This document shows, one piece after another, positions 48,001 to 56,786 of a DNA stretch of 64,000 nt; the stretch's first letter is position 1; every line of letters begins with the position of its first letter. Origin of the DNA: JBHJGO01 sp050331715 (GTDB taxonomy: Bacteria > Cyanobacteriota > Cyanobacteriia > Cyanobacteriales > Microcoleaceae); the NCBI GenBank assembly GCA_050331715.1, contig JBHJGO010000149.1:37450-101449 (forward strand). Direction: 5' to 3'. The notes beneath the pieces are model-generated. The model was not told where the DNA came from. It searched no databases and saw only the letters and a list, made by a program, of their open reading frames with translations. Both the position numbers and the translations under genes were made by a program.

Positions 48001-48272
48001 CAATTTCAGGATTATTTGCTGATCAAGTTATGATTAGCTTCAAGGATAATGGCCCTGGGATGCCAGAAGAGGTGAGACGCAAACTATTTGATCCATTCTT
48101 TACAACAAAACCAGTGGGCAAGGGGACGGGATTAGGACTATCAATTAGTTACGAGATTGTCGTGGAAAAACATCACGGGAGCTTAACCTGCCTTTCCGAA
48201 CCAGGGAAAGGGGCAGAGTTTCAAATTCAAATCCCAGTACATCCCACCGACTCAAGTCGGCCTGACTCCTAG
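45063..48272 (+). CDS. Multi-domain PAS/GAF sensor histidine kinase
   Basis: The 1069-residue protein has, in order, a GAF-like domain (about 25-165), two PAS domains (about 200-330 and 335-465; ITERKRAEAS marks the second PAC end), two further GAF-like regions (about 470-580 and 595-770), a coiled coil, a HisKA with His812 (GIAHEINNPVNF) and an HATPase (GKGTGLGLSISYE). There is no membrane span. No chromophore Cys was confirmed, so ligand or light input is unknown. Start GTG at 45063 or ATG at 45087. Its kinase core matches that of the hybrid kinase at 27089-28387. Confidence 0.92.
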   Translation: MLNLDCDQMSEVNPSSSPQTLGSQLEINFDHLISLTAQAAQVPVVFLSFVDATHHWLKSQVGFQAEAAQYLDFCNAILANVEPFHPVSAPIVIPDVSDRRGLDDHPLVKATPAIHFYAGIPVITPQGQKLGLLSLVDHQPRQLPSETLSILQTITQQIADQIELKRQLFNAKEKSRQLEQLIEQRKQVWQIVRKERDFVNSVLDTLSALVIVLDPEGKIVRFNRTCEQLSGYLSDEVVGRSLEEVKLSISDLPWELLASDADLSDKQPLKLRAEWFPQEAETEWTSSDGTRYLIAWCNKAAQNGDGTLQYVVAAGLDVTDRKRSEEALQESEERYRLLADNSTDLIARYSCDGVYSYVSPASNDLLGCSSNKLVGHSLYERVHPEDVEQVRQIHQGLIAGEESNTVTYRYQHWQSRYLWLETTTHPIHNMFTGEVEEFVAISRDITERKRAEASLIERSQLSLLEAEVGKSLGLGRTIPAILKQCVSAITAYIDVTGVAISTLNSQTNRLELQASSGEDAIESAESSDVHLFRAELPLMAGGRLIGMMTVATTQPLSKQAQQGLESIAGAIALGVDRMQTREDLSHRREGVLFQLANQIRESLDIETILTIAVNEIQGVLQVDQCHFLWCLANSEPSDHHSSSQLFTFDITHEACSENRSEHLRDYLAQSLQQLAQKVQEQEPLQIDQVGQSEELDETTRNLFQTFGICSTLWQPLKTRSGEQGAIVCYRYGHNCQPWTTSEVDFLQAVVDQVAIAINQAELYAQTRADAAAAQAQAEQLAQALQELQQKETQLIQSEKMSSLGQMVAGIAHEINNPVNFIYGNLRPIRDYTRGLLELLQLYSDSYPDPNSEIEEVIEEIDLDFVVEDLPKIIASMEVGTHRIRQIVTSLRNFSRLDESDMKPVDIHEGIESTLLILQNRLKPKLGAEQGIEIIKNYGQLPKVECYAGQLNQVFMNILGNSIDALNEQHQEGQIVIATTTISGLFADQVMISFKDNGPGMPEEVRRKLFDPFFTTKPVGKGTGLGLSISYEIVVEKHHGSLTCLSEPGKGAEFQIQIPVHPTDSSRPDS

Positions 48273-48364
48273 AAAAGATGTACGACAACGTTTGCAAGTT
48301 CCTTTTCAGGCTCGTTACAATGGTGGTTTAACCTATTCGTCACAGCCTTGCTGTCCTCCGCTCC

Positions 48365-49732
48365 ATGTCCCTTCCAATTGTTGCTGTCGTCGGACGTCCG
48401 AACGTCGGGAAATCCACCCTGGTGAATCGACTGGCAGAAACCAACGATGCCATTGTCTTTGATCAACCGGGTATCACCCGCGATCGCACCTATCGAGAGG
48501 CCCATTGGCAGGATCGGGAATTTCGGGTGGTGGATACGGGGGGCCTGGTCTTCGATGATGAGACAGAATTTCTGCCGTTGATCCGGGAGCAGGTTTTTAC
48601 GGCAATTTCAGAGGCGAAGGTGGTGATTTTTGTGGTGGATGGTCAAACCGGATTGACGGGGGGAGATGAAACCATTGCTCGATGGCTACGGGAGGAATGT
48701 TCGCTACCGATTTTGATTGCTGTCAACAAATGCGAATCCCCCACCGAAGGCTTGATTCAGGCATCACAATTTTGGGAATTGGGTCTGGGGAATCCTTTCC
48801 CCGTTTCAGGAATCCACGGCAGTGGCACCGGGGATTTATTGGATGAGGTGATTCAGTATATGCCGTCGCGGGATGAATTGCCGGAGGCCGAGTCAGAAAT
48901 TAATATTGCGATTGTTGGGCGACCGAATGTCGGCAAATCCAGCTTGTTAAATGCTTTTTTAGGGGAGAATCGAGCGATTGTCAGCCCGATTTCAGGTACG
49001 ACTCGTGACACGATTGATACTGTGGTTGAACGGGAGGATCAGCGCTATCGTCTGATTGACACTGCTGGAATTCGTCGCAAAAAAAATGTGGAATACGGGG
49101 CTGAATTTTTCGGAATCAATCGAGCCTTCAAAGCCATTCGACGGGCGGATGTTGTTCTACTGGTGGTCGATGCCCTGGATGGCGTGACCGATCAGGATCA
49201 AAAATTGGCGGATCGAGTTATGTCCGATGGCAAAGCCTGTGTCCTGGTGGTGAACAAGTGGGATGCGGTCGAGAAGGACACCTATACCATTCTGTCCTAC
49301 GAACGGGAGGTTAAGGATCGGTTGTACTTCATGGATTGGGCAGAGGCAATTTTTGTCAGCGCCTTGACCGGGAAACGAGTAGAGAAAATTTTAGATTTAG
49401 TGGATCGGGCCGCTAGTGAACATCAGCGTCGGGTGACCACTGCGGTCGTGAATGAGGTCTTGGAGGAGGCAGTAAGTTGGCATTCTCCCCCCACCAGCCG
49501 TCAGGGTAAACAGGGTAGAATTTATTACGGCACACAGGTTGCCAGCCAACCGCCAACCTTCATACTGTTTGTGAATGATCCCAAGCGGTTTGGTGAGAAC
49601 TATCGCCGTTACATTGAGAGTCAGTTCCGCAAGAATTTAGGATTTACCGGGACACCGATTCGGGTCTTTTGGCGAGGCAAAGCAATGCGGGATGCGGAAC
49701 GAAACACTGCCAATCGGGCAACACGGGTTTGA
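48365..49732 (+). CDS. der: Ribosome-associated GTPase Der (EngA)
   Basis: The 455-residue protein contains two tandem GTPase domains, each with a P-loop GRPNVGKST/S (residues about 9-17 and 184-192), DTGG/DTAG switch II and NKxE/NKWD specificity motifs, and a C-terminal KH-like domain. This double G-domain is unique to Der, which is essential for 50S ribosome assembly. It starts MSLPIVAVVGRPN, with the length of the family. A CbiQ-like gene follows 30 bp downstream. Confidence 0.97.
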   Translation: MSLPIVAVVGRPNVGKSTLVNRLAETNDAIVFDQPGITRDRTYREAHWQDREFRVVDTGGLVFDDETEFLPLIREQVFTAISEAKVVIFVVDGQTGLTGGDETIARWLREECSLPILIAVNKCESPTEGLIQASQFWELGLGNPFPVSGIHGSGTGDLLDEVIQYMPSRDELPEAESEINIAIVGRPNVGKSSLLNAFLGENRAIVSPISGTTRDTIDTVVEREDQRYRLIDTAGIRRKKNVEYGAEFFGINRAFKAIRRADVVLLVVDALDGVTDQDQKLADRVMSDGKACVLVVNKWDAVEKDTYTILSYEREVKDRLYFMDWAEAIFVSALTGKRVEKILDLVDRAASEHQRRVTTAVVNEVLEEAVSWHSPPTSRQGKQGRIYYGTQVASQPPTFILFVNDPKRFGENYRRYIESQFRKNLGFTGTPIRVFWRGKAMRDAERNTANRATRV

Positions 49733-49762
49733 TCAATAGGCTGAATTCACTGCTTTTTTCTC

Positions 49763-50794
49763 ATGGACTTACTGCGATCGCTGCCGATTGGACTCTATCT
49801 AGAACAGCCTGTCACCTGGCTGCATCGTCTTGATCCCCGGATTAAGTTGCTGTGGTTGATGAGTTGTCTGTTAACCCCAGTTTTAGCAAATTCCTGGTGG
49901 CGGCTTGCTTTGGTCGCCATTCTGGTGGCGATTACCTTGACCGCTAGAATCCCGCTGCGGGTCTGGAAGCGCCAAATGGGTTGGTTACTGATGTTTTGCA
50001 GTTTACTGTTTGCAGTGAGTTGCGTTTTTCCGGATGGGATCACAGTGGAGCATTCACCTCGTCTACCCAGCAGCGAAATCAGCTTTTTGGAATCGCCCGC
50101 CCTAGGAAATTCACAACAAAGGGCAGCTCAGGAAACAAGTGAACCGGGAAACTCCTTTTTTAAGAAATTGACTGGCGTTTTTCGAGGACCTTCCAGCCAG
50201 ACGGCTGAAAATTCAATCGGCGAGACCGATGAAACTCTGCCGCAACCAACGGACTACCGGTATGTCGTATTTCAAAAAGGCCCCCTGAAGATTACCCGCC
50301 GTTCGATTGATCTGGGGATTCGTACCAGTACGTTATTGTTCACCCTAATTTACAGCACGAACCTATTTCTGCTGACCACTGGTTCAGAAGAGATTACGAC
50401 TGCCATCGAAAGTTGGATGAAGCCCCTGCGTTGGCTTAAACTGCCAGTGACGGAAATTGCCCTGACCCTGACTTTGGCCCTTCGGTTTTTCCCCCTGGTC
50501 TTAGAGGAAGTAGAAAACTTGATGCAATCGGTACGGACTCGTGCGATTAATTGGAAAAAACTAGGTTTGCGTCGGGCAATTCAGATCTGGTTACTGGTGG
50601 CAGAACGAGTTCTAGAAAATTTATTACTGCGCGCTGAACAAATTTCCAGTGCCATGCAAGTGCGGGGTTTCACCAGTCCTAACCAACATCGAGTCAGATG
50701 GCATCAAATGCGAATTCGTTGGTTCGATTGGTTGGCATTTTTAGGGCTGACGCTCTTTTGGAGTGTGCGGTTAATTTGGGGGGGAGAAGTCTAA
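49763..50794 (+). CDS. ECF transporter T component, CbiQ-like
   Basis: The 343-residue membrane protein starts with a typical CbiQ/EcfT pattern (LHRLDPRIKLLWLM), has about five to six helices, and ends its cytoplasmic loop with the coupling motifs (SVRTRAINW and AMQVRGF). A 75-residue hydrophilic insertion between helices (about residues 95-170, EHSPRLPSSEIS onward) is unusual. EcfT couples a substrate-binding S component to ABC ATPases for vitamin or metal uptake; neither partner is present nearby. It follows der by 30 bp and may be co-transcribed with it. Confidence 0.88.
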   Translation: MDLLRSLPIGLYLEQPVTWLHRLDPRIKLLWLMSCLLTPVLANSWWRLALVAILVAITLTARIPLRVWKRQMGWLLMFCSLLFAVSCVFPDGITVEHSPRLPSSEISFLESPALGNSQQRAAQETSEPGNSFFKKLTGVFRGPSSQTAENSIGETDETLPQPTDYRYVVFQKGPLKITRRSIDLGIRTSTLLFTLIYSTNLFLLTTGSEEITTAIESWMKPLRWLKLPVTEIALTLTLALRFFPLVLEEVENLMQSVRTRAINWKKLGLRRAIQIWLLVAERVLENLLLRAEQISSAMQVRGFTSPNQHRVRWHQMRIRWFDWLAFLGLTLFWSVRLIWGGEV

Positions 50795-51295
50795 GTATCT
50801 TGTAATATTTCTAGGTAACATTGGGCACGTTGAAGACAATTTCTTGCCGAAGAATCTGAAAACACTCTGAACTTCTGATAAATTCTATACTTTGGCATTG
50901 ATGATGTGTGATTTTAGCTCTATAATTACTAACTTAAATTAGATTAAATGGGCTGCTCTCCAGGGAGAATTTCAGCAAATTGAAAAAGCTAACCAGGAAA
51001 TTTATTCTTTTGTCATTAAACCTTGACATAGGGTTGATTTTCTAGATTATAGTCCGGCATTTCTGTAAAGGGAGCTAAGCCTCGCAATTACTTTTTCATT
51101 AGGCGTTTGTGGTGTAAATCGAATTCACCTAACAACCCGGGGCCTTGGGGCTATGGAAATATCAGGACTTTCAATTCTCCAAAATTTGAGTTAGCTAGGA
51201 ATCGTTAATTCGTTTTTTTATCTAGTTAAGCCATGGTAACAACCCTGAATATTTCACAAGCAATATGACCAATCCGTTATCGATCTTAATCGCGA
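50795..51295. other. Intergenic region, 501 bp
   Basis: This AT-rich gap upstream of pipX is the longest without a gene. It includes a possible hairpin region near 51095-51145 (GGTG...CACC) and GC-rich CCGGGGCCTTGGGGC (about 51138-51152). It may carry a small RNA, but none is recognisable from sequence. The pipX promoter must be here. Confidence 0.4.
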
Positions 51296-51565
51296 ATGAG
51301 TATAGAAACTTATATGAATCATCCTAACTTTGGCTTACTCTTCCGAGTTTGCCCAGTTGAGGAAAACCAAGAACTTTTCACAACCCTCTACGCCCAGCGC
51401 CTGTTTTTCCTGGTTACCCATGGCAGTACGGGCTTAAAATTTGAACCCGTTGGCCGCTCCGATGCTAAGTTAGCGGTAGAACTCCGGCTCCGTATGTTGC
51501 GACGGGTGGGTCAACTTGATGAATACAAAAAGCTCCAGGCCATTCATCAGCAGACATTTCAATAG
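51296..51565 (+). CDS. pipX: PII-interacting protein X
   Basis: The 89-residue protein matches PipX in length and wording: YMNHPNFGLLFRVC, a Tudor-like beta domain, and C-terminal helices (LAVELRLRMLRRVGQLDEYK). PipX swaps between the nitrogen signal protein PII and the transcription factor NtcA and is a co-activator of NtcA when 2-oxoglutarate is high. It is 17 bp upstream of pipY, the partner gene in the conserved pipX-pipY operon. Confidence 0.95.
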   Translation: MSIETYMNHPNFGLLFRVCPVEENQELFTTLYAQRLFFLVTHGSTGLKFEPVGRSDAKLAVELRLRMLRRVGQLDEYKKLQAIHQQTFQ

Positions 51566-51582
51566 GTAGTTCAGTAAGCAGG

Positions 51583-52248
51583 ATGACTGATTCAATTGCC
51601 CAACGAATTGCTCAGATTCGGGCCGATTTACCCTCGACCGTTCGACTGATTGCGGTGAGTAAAACCTTTCCAGCAGACAAAATTCGTTTGGCCTATGACG
51701 CTGGAGTGCGAGATTTTGGGGAAAGTAAGGTTCAAGAAGCATTGGATAAACAGGCAGAGCTGGCAGATCTGCCAGATATTACCTGGCATTTAATTGGTCA
51801 TTTACAAAGTAATAAGGCGACTAAAGCGGTGCAGCACTTCCAGTGGATTCATTCGGTTGATAGTCTTAAACTGGCGCAACGCCTGGATCGCCTGGCTGAA
51901 GAATCGAGCTGTTCTCCCAATGTCTGTTTGCAAACCAAGTTCCGACCTGACCCTAACAAGTACGGCTGGACGGTTCCTGAATTATTGAATGACCTGCCCC
52001 AATTAGATCAGTGCCAGTTTCTCAAAATTAAAGGTTTGATGACAATCTTGCCCCAGGGACTGACGGAAGCTGAGTCACTACAAACGTTCTGCCAAGCCCA
52101 CCAACTTTTATCTCAAATTCAGCAGCAAAACTGGTCAAACCTTGAAATGCAAGAGCTTTCCATGGGCATGTCCCAGGATTTTTCCCTGGCGGTTCAGTCT
52201 GGAGCAACCATGATCCGTTTAGGACAAACAATCTTTGGTAAGAGATAA
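51583..52248 (+). CDS. pipY: PLP-binding protein PipY (YggS/PLPBP family)
   Basis: The 221-residue single-domain PLP barrel has the PLP lysine in LIAVSKTFPADKI, FGESKVQEA and the phosphate loop SMGMSQDFSLAV near the end. It belongs to the YggS family of PLP homeostasis proteins. In cyanobacteria it is co-transcribed with pipX and affects PLP balance. Here it begins 17 bp after pipX. Confidence 0.94.
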   Translation: MTDSIAQRIAQIRADLPSTVRLIAVSKTFPADKIRLAYDAGVRDFGESKVQEALDKQAELADLPDITWHLIGHLQSNKATKAVQHFQWIHSVDSLKLAQRLDRLAEESSCSPNVCLQTKFRPDPNKYGWTVPELLNDLPQLDQCQFLKIKGLMTILPQGLTEAESLQTFCQAHQLLSQIQQQNWSNLEMQELSMGMSQDFSLAVQSGATMIRLGQTIFGKR

Positions 52249-52417
52249 CTGCAAGTTCTAAAGTGATCCCCAGAATTAATGTTCGAATCGGACAAATTGG
52301 TAGTATATTGAACGGGTATATCTGACTCAATAAGTTGAATTTGAGTATAGCTAGTTCTAACCAACTGCCTTAAAATGAGGTCTCAGTTGGGTTGAATGCC
52401 ATTGTGGAGAGTACGCC

Positions 52418-53047
52418 GTGAATACATTGTTTGGTAAATTACGGGATTTCGTCGGACTCAATGACTCCGTTGAGTATGATGATGAATACTATGAAATGGG
52501 AGGAGATCAGTACCAGAATGTGTATCAGTCTCCTCAAGAATTTACTGCTCCCCCTGCTGCAGCACCAGCAGAGGAAGAGCGTCGCACTAGCCTCCGTCGT
52601 TCCCGCGAACGGATGGTTAGCAATATTGGTACTACTGGTTCTGTAATGTCTGAAGGAGTTGGCTCAACCATGAACAACGTAATCGGAATGCCTGGGGCAA
52701 TGAATGGAGTTTCCGAAGTAATGGTGATGGAACCCCGCACCTTTGAAGAAATGCCAGCGGCAATTCGTGCCCTCAAAGAAAGAAAGTCTGTTGTATTAAA
52801 CCTGACAATGATGGATCCTGACCAAGCTCAAAGAGCGGTGGACTTCGTTGCCGGTGGAACCTATGCTCTAGATGGTCATCAGGAGCGGATTGGTGAGAGC
52901 ATCTTCCTATTCACACCGAGCTGTGTTCAGGTAAGAACTCAAGCAGGGATCGCTAATGAGCTTCCTGGACAGGGTCGGACTCGTATCCCAGCACCTCCAG
53001 TTGCTTCCGTTTGGCAGGCGGCTGAGAAGGTTCAAGCCGCCCAGTAG
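52418..53047 (+). CDS. sepF: Cell division protein SepF
   Basis: The 209-residue protein has a membrane-targeting N-terminal helix (NTLFGKLRDFVGL), an acidic linker and a SepF domain (VMVMEPRTFEEMPAAIRALKE, MMDPDQAQRAVDFVAG and GSTYALDGH-like GGTYALDGH). It anchors and remodels FtsZ filaments (named Cdv2 in Synechococcus). Start codon GTG at 52418. It is followed by proC, an order conserved in cyanobacteria. Confidence 0.95.
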   Translation: MNTLFGKLRDFVGLNDSVEYDDEYYEMGGDQYQNVYQSPQEFTAPPAAAPAEEERRTSLRRSRERMVSNIGTTGSVMSEGVGSTMNNVIGMPGAMNGVSEVMVMEPRTFEEMPAAIRALKERKSVVLNLTMMDPDQAQRAVDFVAGGTYALDGHQERIGESIFLFTPSCVQVRTQAGIANELPGQGRTRIPAPPVASVWQAAEKVQAAQ

Positions 53048-53305
53048 TTCGCTGAATTATCTGGAGCAATTTCTAGAATCTACGGTCATCAACCAGGGTT
53101 TGTGTTATCAATTAGCCTGTAAAGGCACTTGGGTTTAGGTTTACGTAAGTGAGCTTAAGCCTTTTTAGTAGTAATGTAAAACAGGAATCAGGGATGATTT
53201 GACTGCCCGATATTCCCCTAGAATTGTTGAAATTGTTTCGTCTTGAGTGGGGATCCATCCTTTTCAAGATTTGGAATTAATTGTTGAAATGAAATAACAG
53301 TTAAC

Positions 53306-54112
53306 ATGGTCAAGCTTGGTCTGATTGGTGGCGGCGTTATGGGGGAAGCTTTGCTTTCACGCTTTTTGGTTCAACATTTCTATACCCCAACAGAGATTTT
53401 AGTCAGCGATCCTCAACCCCAGCGTCGAGACTTCCTTGCCAGAACCTATGAGGTGACAACCACTGAAGATAACCGTCAGATTTTAGAAGCTTCAGAGGTG
53501 ATCTTGCTGGCTATCAAACCTCAGATTTTTCAGGTCATCGCTGCTGAGCTGGCCGAACAGGTCAAACAGCCTTCATCCGCAACTGTAGTATCAATTTTGG
53601 CAGGTGTTACTTTGAATCAGCTTGAAACTGCGTTTCCGCAATGGTCGGTGGTTCGGGTTATGCCCAATACGCCAGCGACGGTTGGGGCCGGAATCAGTGC
53701 GATCGCCCCTGGGCGGCAGATTCATCCCGATCAACTTGCTCGTGCCAAACAAATCCTGGCTGCCGTTGGAGATGTAGTCGAAGTTCCTGAATCGCTGATG
53801 GATGCTGTGACAGGGTTATCGGGTTCTGGCCCTGGTTACGTTGCTGTGTTCATTGAGGCTCTAACAGATGGGGGCGTAGCGGCAGGGTTACCCCGTTCAG
53901 TGGCGGCTAAACTTGCTCTACAAACGGTTCGAGGGACGGCTGAACTTCTGCGGCAAACGGAGCTACATCCGGCTGAGTTGAAGGATCGCGTTACGAGTCC
54001 GGGCGGAACCACAATTGCTGGCATTGCTCAATTAGAACAGGCTGGATTTCGTTCGGCAGTGATCGAGGCGGTAAAAGCAGCCCATCGACGTTCAAAAGAG
54101 TTGGGCCAATGA
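53306..54112 (+). CDS. proC: Pyrroline-5-carboxylate reductase
   Basis: The 268-residue protein has a Rossmann motif at the start (LGLIGGGVMGEALLSRFL) and the ProC signature (GLSGSGPGYVAVFIEALTDGG, TVRGTAELLR, RVTSPGGTT). It reduces P5C to proline with NAD(P)H. It ends in a 4-bp overlap with the DUF1622 gene. The upstream gap from sepF is 258 bp and empty of genes. Confidence 0.96.
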   Translation: MVKLGLIGGGVMGEALLSRFLVQHFYTPTEILVSDPQPQRRDFLARTYEVTTTEDNRQILEASEVILLAIKPQIFQVIAAELAEQVKQPSSATVVSILAGVTLNQLETAFPQWSVVRVMPNTPATVGAGISAIAPGRQIHPDQLARAKQILAAVGDVVEVPESLMDAVTGLSGSGPGYVAVFIEALTDGGVAAGLPRSVAAKLALQTVRGTAELLRQTELHPAELKDRVTSPGGTTIAGIAQLEQAGFRSAVIEAVKAAHRRSKELGQ

Positions 54113-54504
54113 ATCTGTTTATTTTTGTTAAGGCATTAACTGGCTATATCGTCAGTATTTGCCAACTGTTCGCACTGTTTATTATTTCTATTGGGATTAT
54201 TAAAGCACTGTGGATTTATATCCGCTATTCTCTGTTTAGCTTTCAATCGGGCATCGCCTTTCAGCAAGGCCGCTTGGAAATGGGATATTCGTTTTCGCTG
54301 GGATTAAGTGTTCTGGTGGGGGGTAGTATTCTCAAAACCACTATTGCTCCTACCTGGAATGACATTGCGCGGTTGAGTGCCACGATTGCCATTCGAACTG
54401 TGTTGAACTATTTCCTGCTGCAGGCGATTGATAACTCTTCTAAGATTGTTCTTACAGAAGATACGGTTGAGGTGGCGGACTTGAAATTTTCCACAAAAAG
54501 CTAA
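54109..54504 (+). CDS. DUF1622 membrane protein
   Basis: The 131-residue protein has about three membrane helices (YIVSICQLFALFIISIGII; LGLSVLVGGSIL; TIAIRTVLNYFLL) and matches DUF1622, a small family of bacterial membrane proteins with no known function. Its ATG overlaps the stop of proC (ATGA), so the two are translationally coupled. Confidence 0.88.
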   Translation: MNLFIFVKALTGYIVSICQLFALFIISIGIIKALWIYIRYSLFSFQSGIAFQQGRLEMGYSFSLGLSVLVGGSILKTTIAPTWNDIARLSATIAIRTVLNYFLLQAIDNSSKIVLTEDTVEVADLKFSTKS

Positions 54505-54508
54505 GAGC

Positions 54509-54546
54509 AAAAAAAAGTAGAGACACTATTAAACTAATGTCTCTAC
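54509..54546 (-). terminator. Intrinsic terminator for the aroF transcript
   Basis: GTAGAGACA (54517-54525) pairs perfectly with TGTCTCTAC (54538-54546) around a 12-base loop. Read on the minus strand, the stem is followed by eight T residues (54516-54509), the arrangement of an intrinsic terminator downstream of aroF. It is also just after the plus-strand DUF1622 stop. Confidence 0.85.
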
Positions 54547-54666
54547 CCTCTTCTGATTTGGGTTCTATTGTTCCAGGAAGCTAGGCTCATCTACTACATA
54601 GGAACAAGATTGGAGTCTATGCACTTTCAATGGAATGTTGGAGGCTTTGCCATCCAATATTCTCTT

Positions 54667-55728
54667 TTAAACCAGCGCAGGCTCAGTCTGAGGCCAACGG
54701 TTTACGGCATTACCAATCACCGCTAGCTCTTGCATTAGCCTATCGAACCGCTCTGGAGTTAGCGATTGGGGGCCATCAGAAAGGGCTTTGGCTGGATTAG
54801 GATGTACCTCAATCATGAGAGAATCCGTTCCTGCCGCAACCGCTGCCAATGCCATCGCAGGAACATACTCCGCCCATCCTGTTCCATGACTAGGGTCAAT
54901 CATGATCGGCAAATGGGTCAAGGTACGCAACACGGGTACAACGGATAAATCCAGGGTATTGCGAGTATAACGTCGATCAAAAGTTCGGATGCCTCGTTCG
55001 CACAAAATCACATTGGGATTTCCTGCCGCCAGGATGTACTCTGCCGCCATGATCCATTCTTCAATAGTGGCAGACATCCCTCGCTTCAGCAGGACAGGTT
55101 TGTTCTGAGCACCGACTTTCTTCAGAAGAGCAAAGTTCTGCATATTGCGAGCGCCAATCTGGATCACATCTGCTACTTCTCCCAAAGCAGGCAGATCCTC
55201 AGCATCCATCAATTCAGTGATGATACCCAATCCACTAGCTTCCCGTGCCGCCGCCAATAATCCCAATGCACTTTCACCATGACCTTGGAAGGAGTAGGGA
55301 GAAGTCCGAGGCTTGAATGCACCCCCCCGCAGAAACTTCGCCCCAGCGGCCTTGACCCGCTTTGCAGTTTCAATAATCATCTCCTCATTCTCGACTGAAC
55401 AAGGCCCGGCCACAACTGCAATGGCATGATGCTCTCCAACAGGAACGTCACCCGCTGGGGTAGAAACGATAACCTCACTGGCTTCTCCATGGCGGAACTC
55501 TCGACTGGCCCGCTTGTAAGGCTTCTCAACCCGCAATACCTGTTCGATAAAGGGGCTAACTTCCTGTAGTTTCAAGGGGTCAAGTCTGGCTGTATCGCCA
55601 ACCAGACCAATCACAACCTTATGCTTTCCAACGATTTTCTCTGGAGTTAGATTCCAAGTCTGCTGCATTTCCTGGCTAATTCGTTCAACTTCGGCTTCAG
55701 GAGAGCCAACTTTCATCACGATAATCAT
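54667..55728 (-). CDS. aroF: 3-deoxy-7-phosphoheptulonate synthase (type I beta)
   Basis: The 353-residue protein has a short N-terminal ferredoxin-like regulatory domain (residues 1-90, starting MIIVMKVGSPEAEVERI) and a DAHP synthase barrel with AVVAGPCSVE, RGGAFKPRTSPYSFQG, ILCERGIRTFDRRYTRN and MIDPSHGTG. This is the type I beta layout of Thermotoga and Bacillus enzymes. It joins phosphoenolpyruvate and erythrose-4-phosphate in the first step of aromatic synthesis. An intrinsic terminator follows. Confidence 0.95.
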   Translation of the reverse strand: MIIVMKVGSPEAEVERISQEMQQTWNLTPEKIVGKHKVVIGLVGDTARLDPLKLQEVSPFIEQVLRVEKPYKRASREFRHGEASEVIVSTPAGDVPVGEHHAIAVVAGPCSVENEEMIIETAKRVKAAGAKFLRGGAFKPRTSPYSFQGHGESALGLLAAAREASGLGIITELMDAEDLPALGEVADVIQIGARNMQNFALLKKVGAQNKPVLLKRGMSATIEEWIMAAEYILAAGNPNVILCERGIRTFDRRYTRNTLDLSVVPVLRTLTHLPIMIDPSHGTGWAEYVPAMALAAVAAGTDSLMIEVHPNPAKALSDGPQSLTPERFDRLMQELAVIGNAVNRWPQTEPALV

Positions 55729-55931
55729 TGAAGTATTCCTATGCCCTATCAGTTTTCATTTAGGCGGTGGATCTAGGGCTGAACCCTAATACCCAAGCCA
55801 AACCACAGTTAACAGCTAATGTAACGCAATATACAGAGATCCATGTCGCTGTTTCTATTTTTTTACCTTAAAAGGCTAGCAGTTTTGAACCATCAACCCA
55901 GGAAAACGTCAGCAAACCTTTAAACTTCTCT

Positions 55932-56510
55932 CTACTTTTCTTTCTGTCGCTTTTCTTTGGCAATCTGCCTTGCTTCTTTAATGGATGCCCAGGTACGACC
56001 CAAGTTAAGCCTGAATTCCGGGATGCCCAGACGACTGCCCTCAATTTCCTCGTCCCAGGAAGATGACAACACACCATAACTAACACCGACCACACTGAGA
56101 CCAAACCATCCCAAACTTGTCAGTAGCACCGCTGTGTTGGGTAGAGGAAACAGGTCATTCATCACAACGAAATAGCTACCGACGAAGGTACCCATGGCCA
56201 TAAATAGTGGAACCCCAGAACAAATTGCGATTCGCTGGATCATTCGCTGACTGACAACTTCAGGAATCGCTCGCTCATCAGGGGAAATCCTTTTCGCCTC
56301 TGCCGTTTGCCCGACTGCTCTCTGAGGACTGCCAGAAGCCTGCTCAGTCTGTTCTGACTGAGTGGATTTAGATGATTTTTGCTGACTGGTGATCTTTCTG
56401 CGAGAATTAGCAGACTTTGATTGTCTGGCTGATCCCTGGGAAGACGGCTTGGAATTCGCCGCACGAGAGCGCTTCTTTTTTGTGGGTTCAAACGGAGGGC
56501 GAGAAGACAT
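55932..56510 (-). CDS. PAM68-like photosystem II assembly protein
   Basis: The 192-residue protein has a long Lys/Ser/Arg-rich N-terminus (about residues 1-85) and then a conserved membrane domain with two helices (SGVPLFMAMGTFVGSYFVV and LTSLGWFGLSVVGVSYGVL) followed by WDEEIEGSRLG and EFRLNLGRTW. This pattern is PAM68 of cyanobacteria and plants, which helps D1 processing and early PSII assembly. It lies 6 bp after rpsO and is probably co-transcribed. Confidence 0.85.
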   Translation of the reverse strand: MSSRPPFEPTKKKRSRAANSKPSSQGSARQSKSANSRRKITSQQKSSKSTQSEQTEQASGSPQRAVGQTAEAKRISPDERAIPEVVSQRMIQRIAICSGVPLFMAMGTFVGSYFVVMNDLFPLPNTAVLLTSLGWFGLSVVGVSYGVLSSSWDEEIEGSRLGIPEFRLNLGRTWASIKEARQIAKEKRQKEK

Positions 56511-56516
56511 GAAACA

Positions 56517-56786
56517 TTAACCTCGAATTCCCAGACGAGTGATCAATGCCCGATACCGATCTGGATCCTGCTTACGAATATAACTGAGTAAGCGCTTCCG
56601 ACGACCGATCATCATCAGTAGACCTCTTCTGGAGGCGTGATCCTTCTTGTTCTGCTTTAGATGATCACTGAGCCGATTAATCCGAGCGGTTAGCAATGCA
56701 ACCTGTATATCTGAAGACCCTGTATCAGTCTCGTGGGTCTGATGTTCAGACATAATTTGCTGCTTATCTTCTTGAGTTAGAGTCAT
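56517..56786 (-). CDS. rpsO: 30S ribosomal protein S15
   Basis: The 89-residue protein begins MTLTQEDKQQIMSEHQTHE and contains the S15 signature (TGSSDIQVALLTARINRLSD, HASRRGLLMMIGRRKRLLSY). The ATG at 56786 gives the family length; a longer frame upstream is not protein-like. The GGAG of the ribosome-binding site directly abuts the ATG, which is closer than usual. S15 binds 16S rRNA in the central domain. The PAM68-like gene follows by 6 bp. Confidence 0.96.
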   Translation of the reverse strand: MTLTQEDKQQIMSEHQTHETDTGSSDIQVALLTARINRLSDHLKQNKKDHASRRGLLMMIGRRKRLLSYIRKQDPDRYRALITRLGIRG

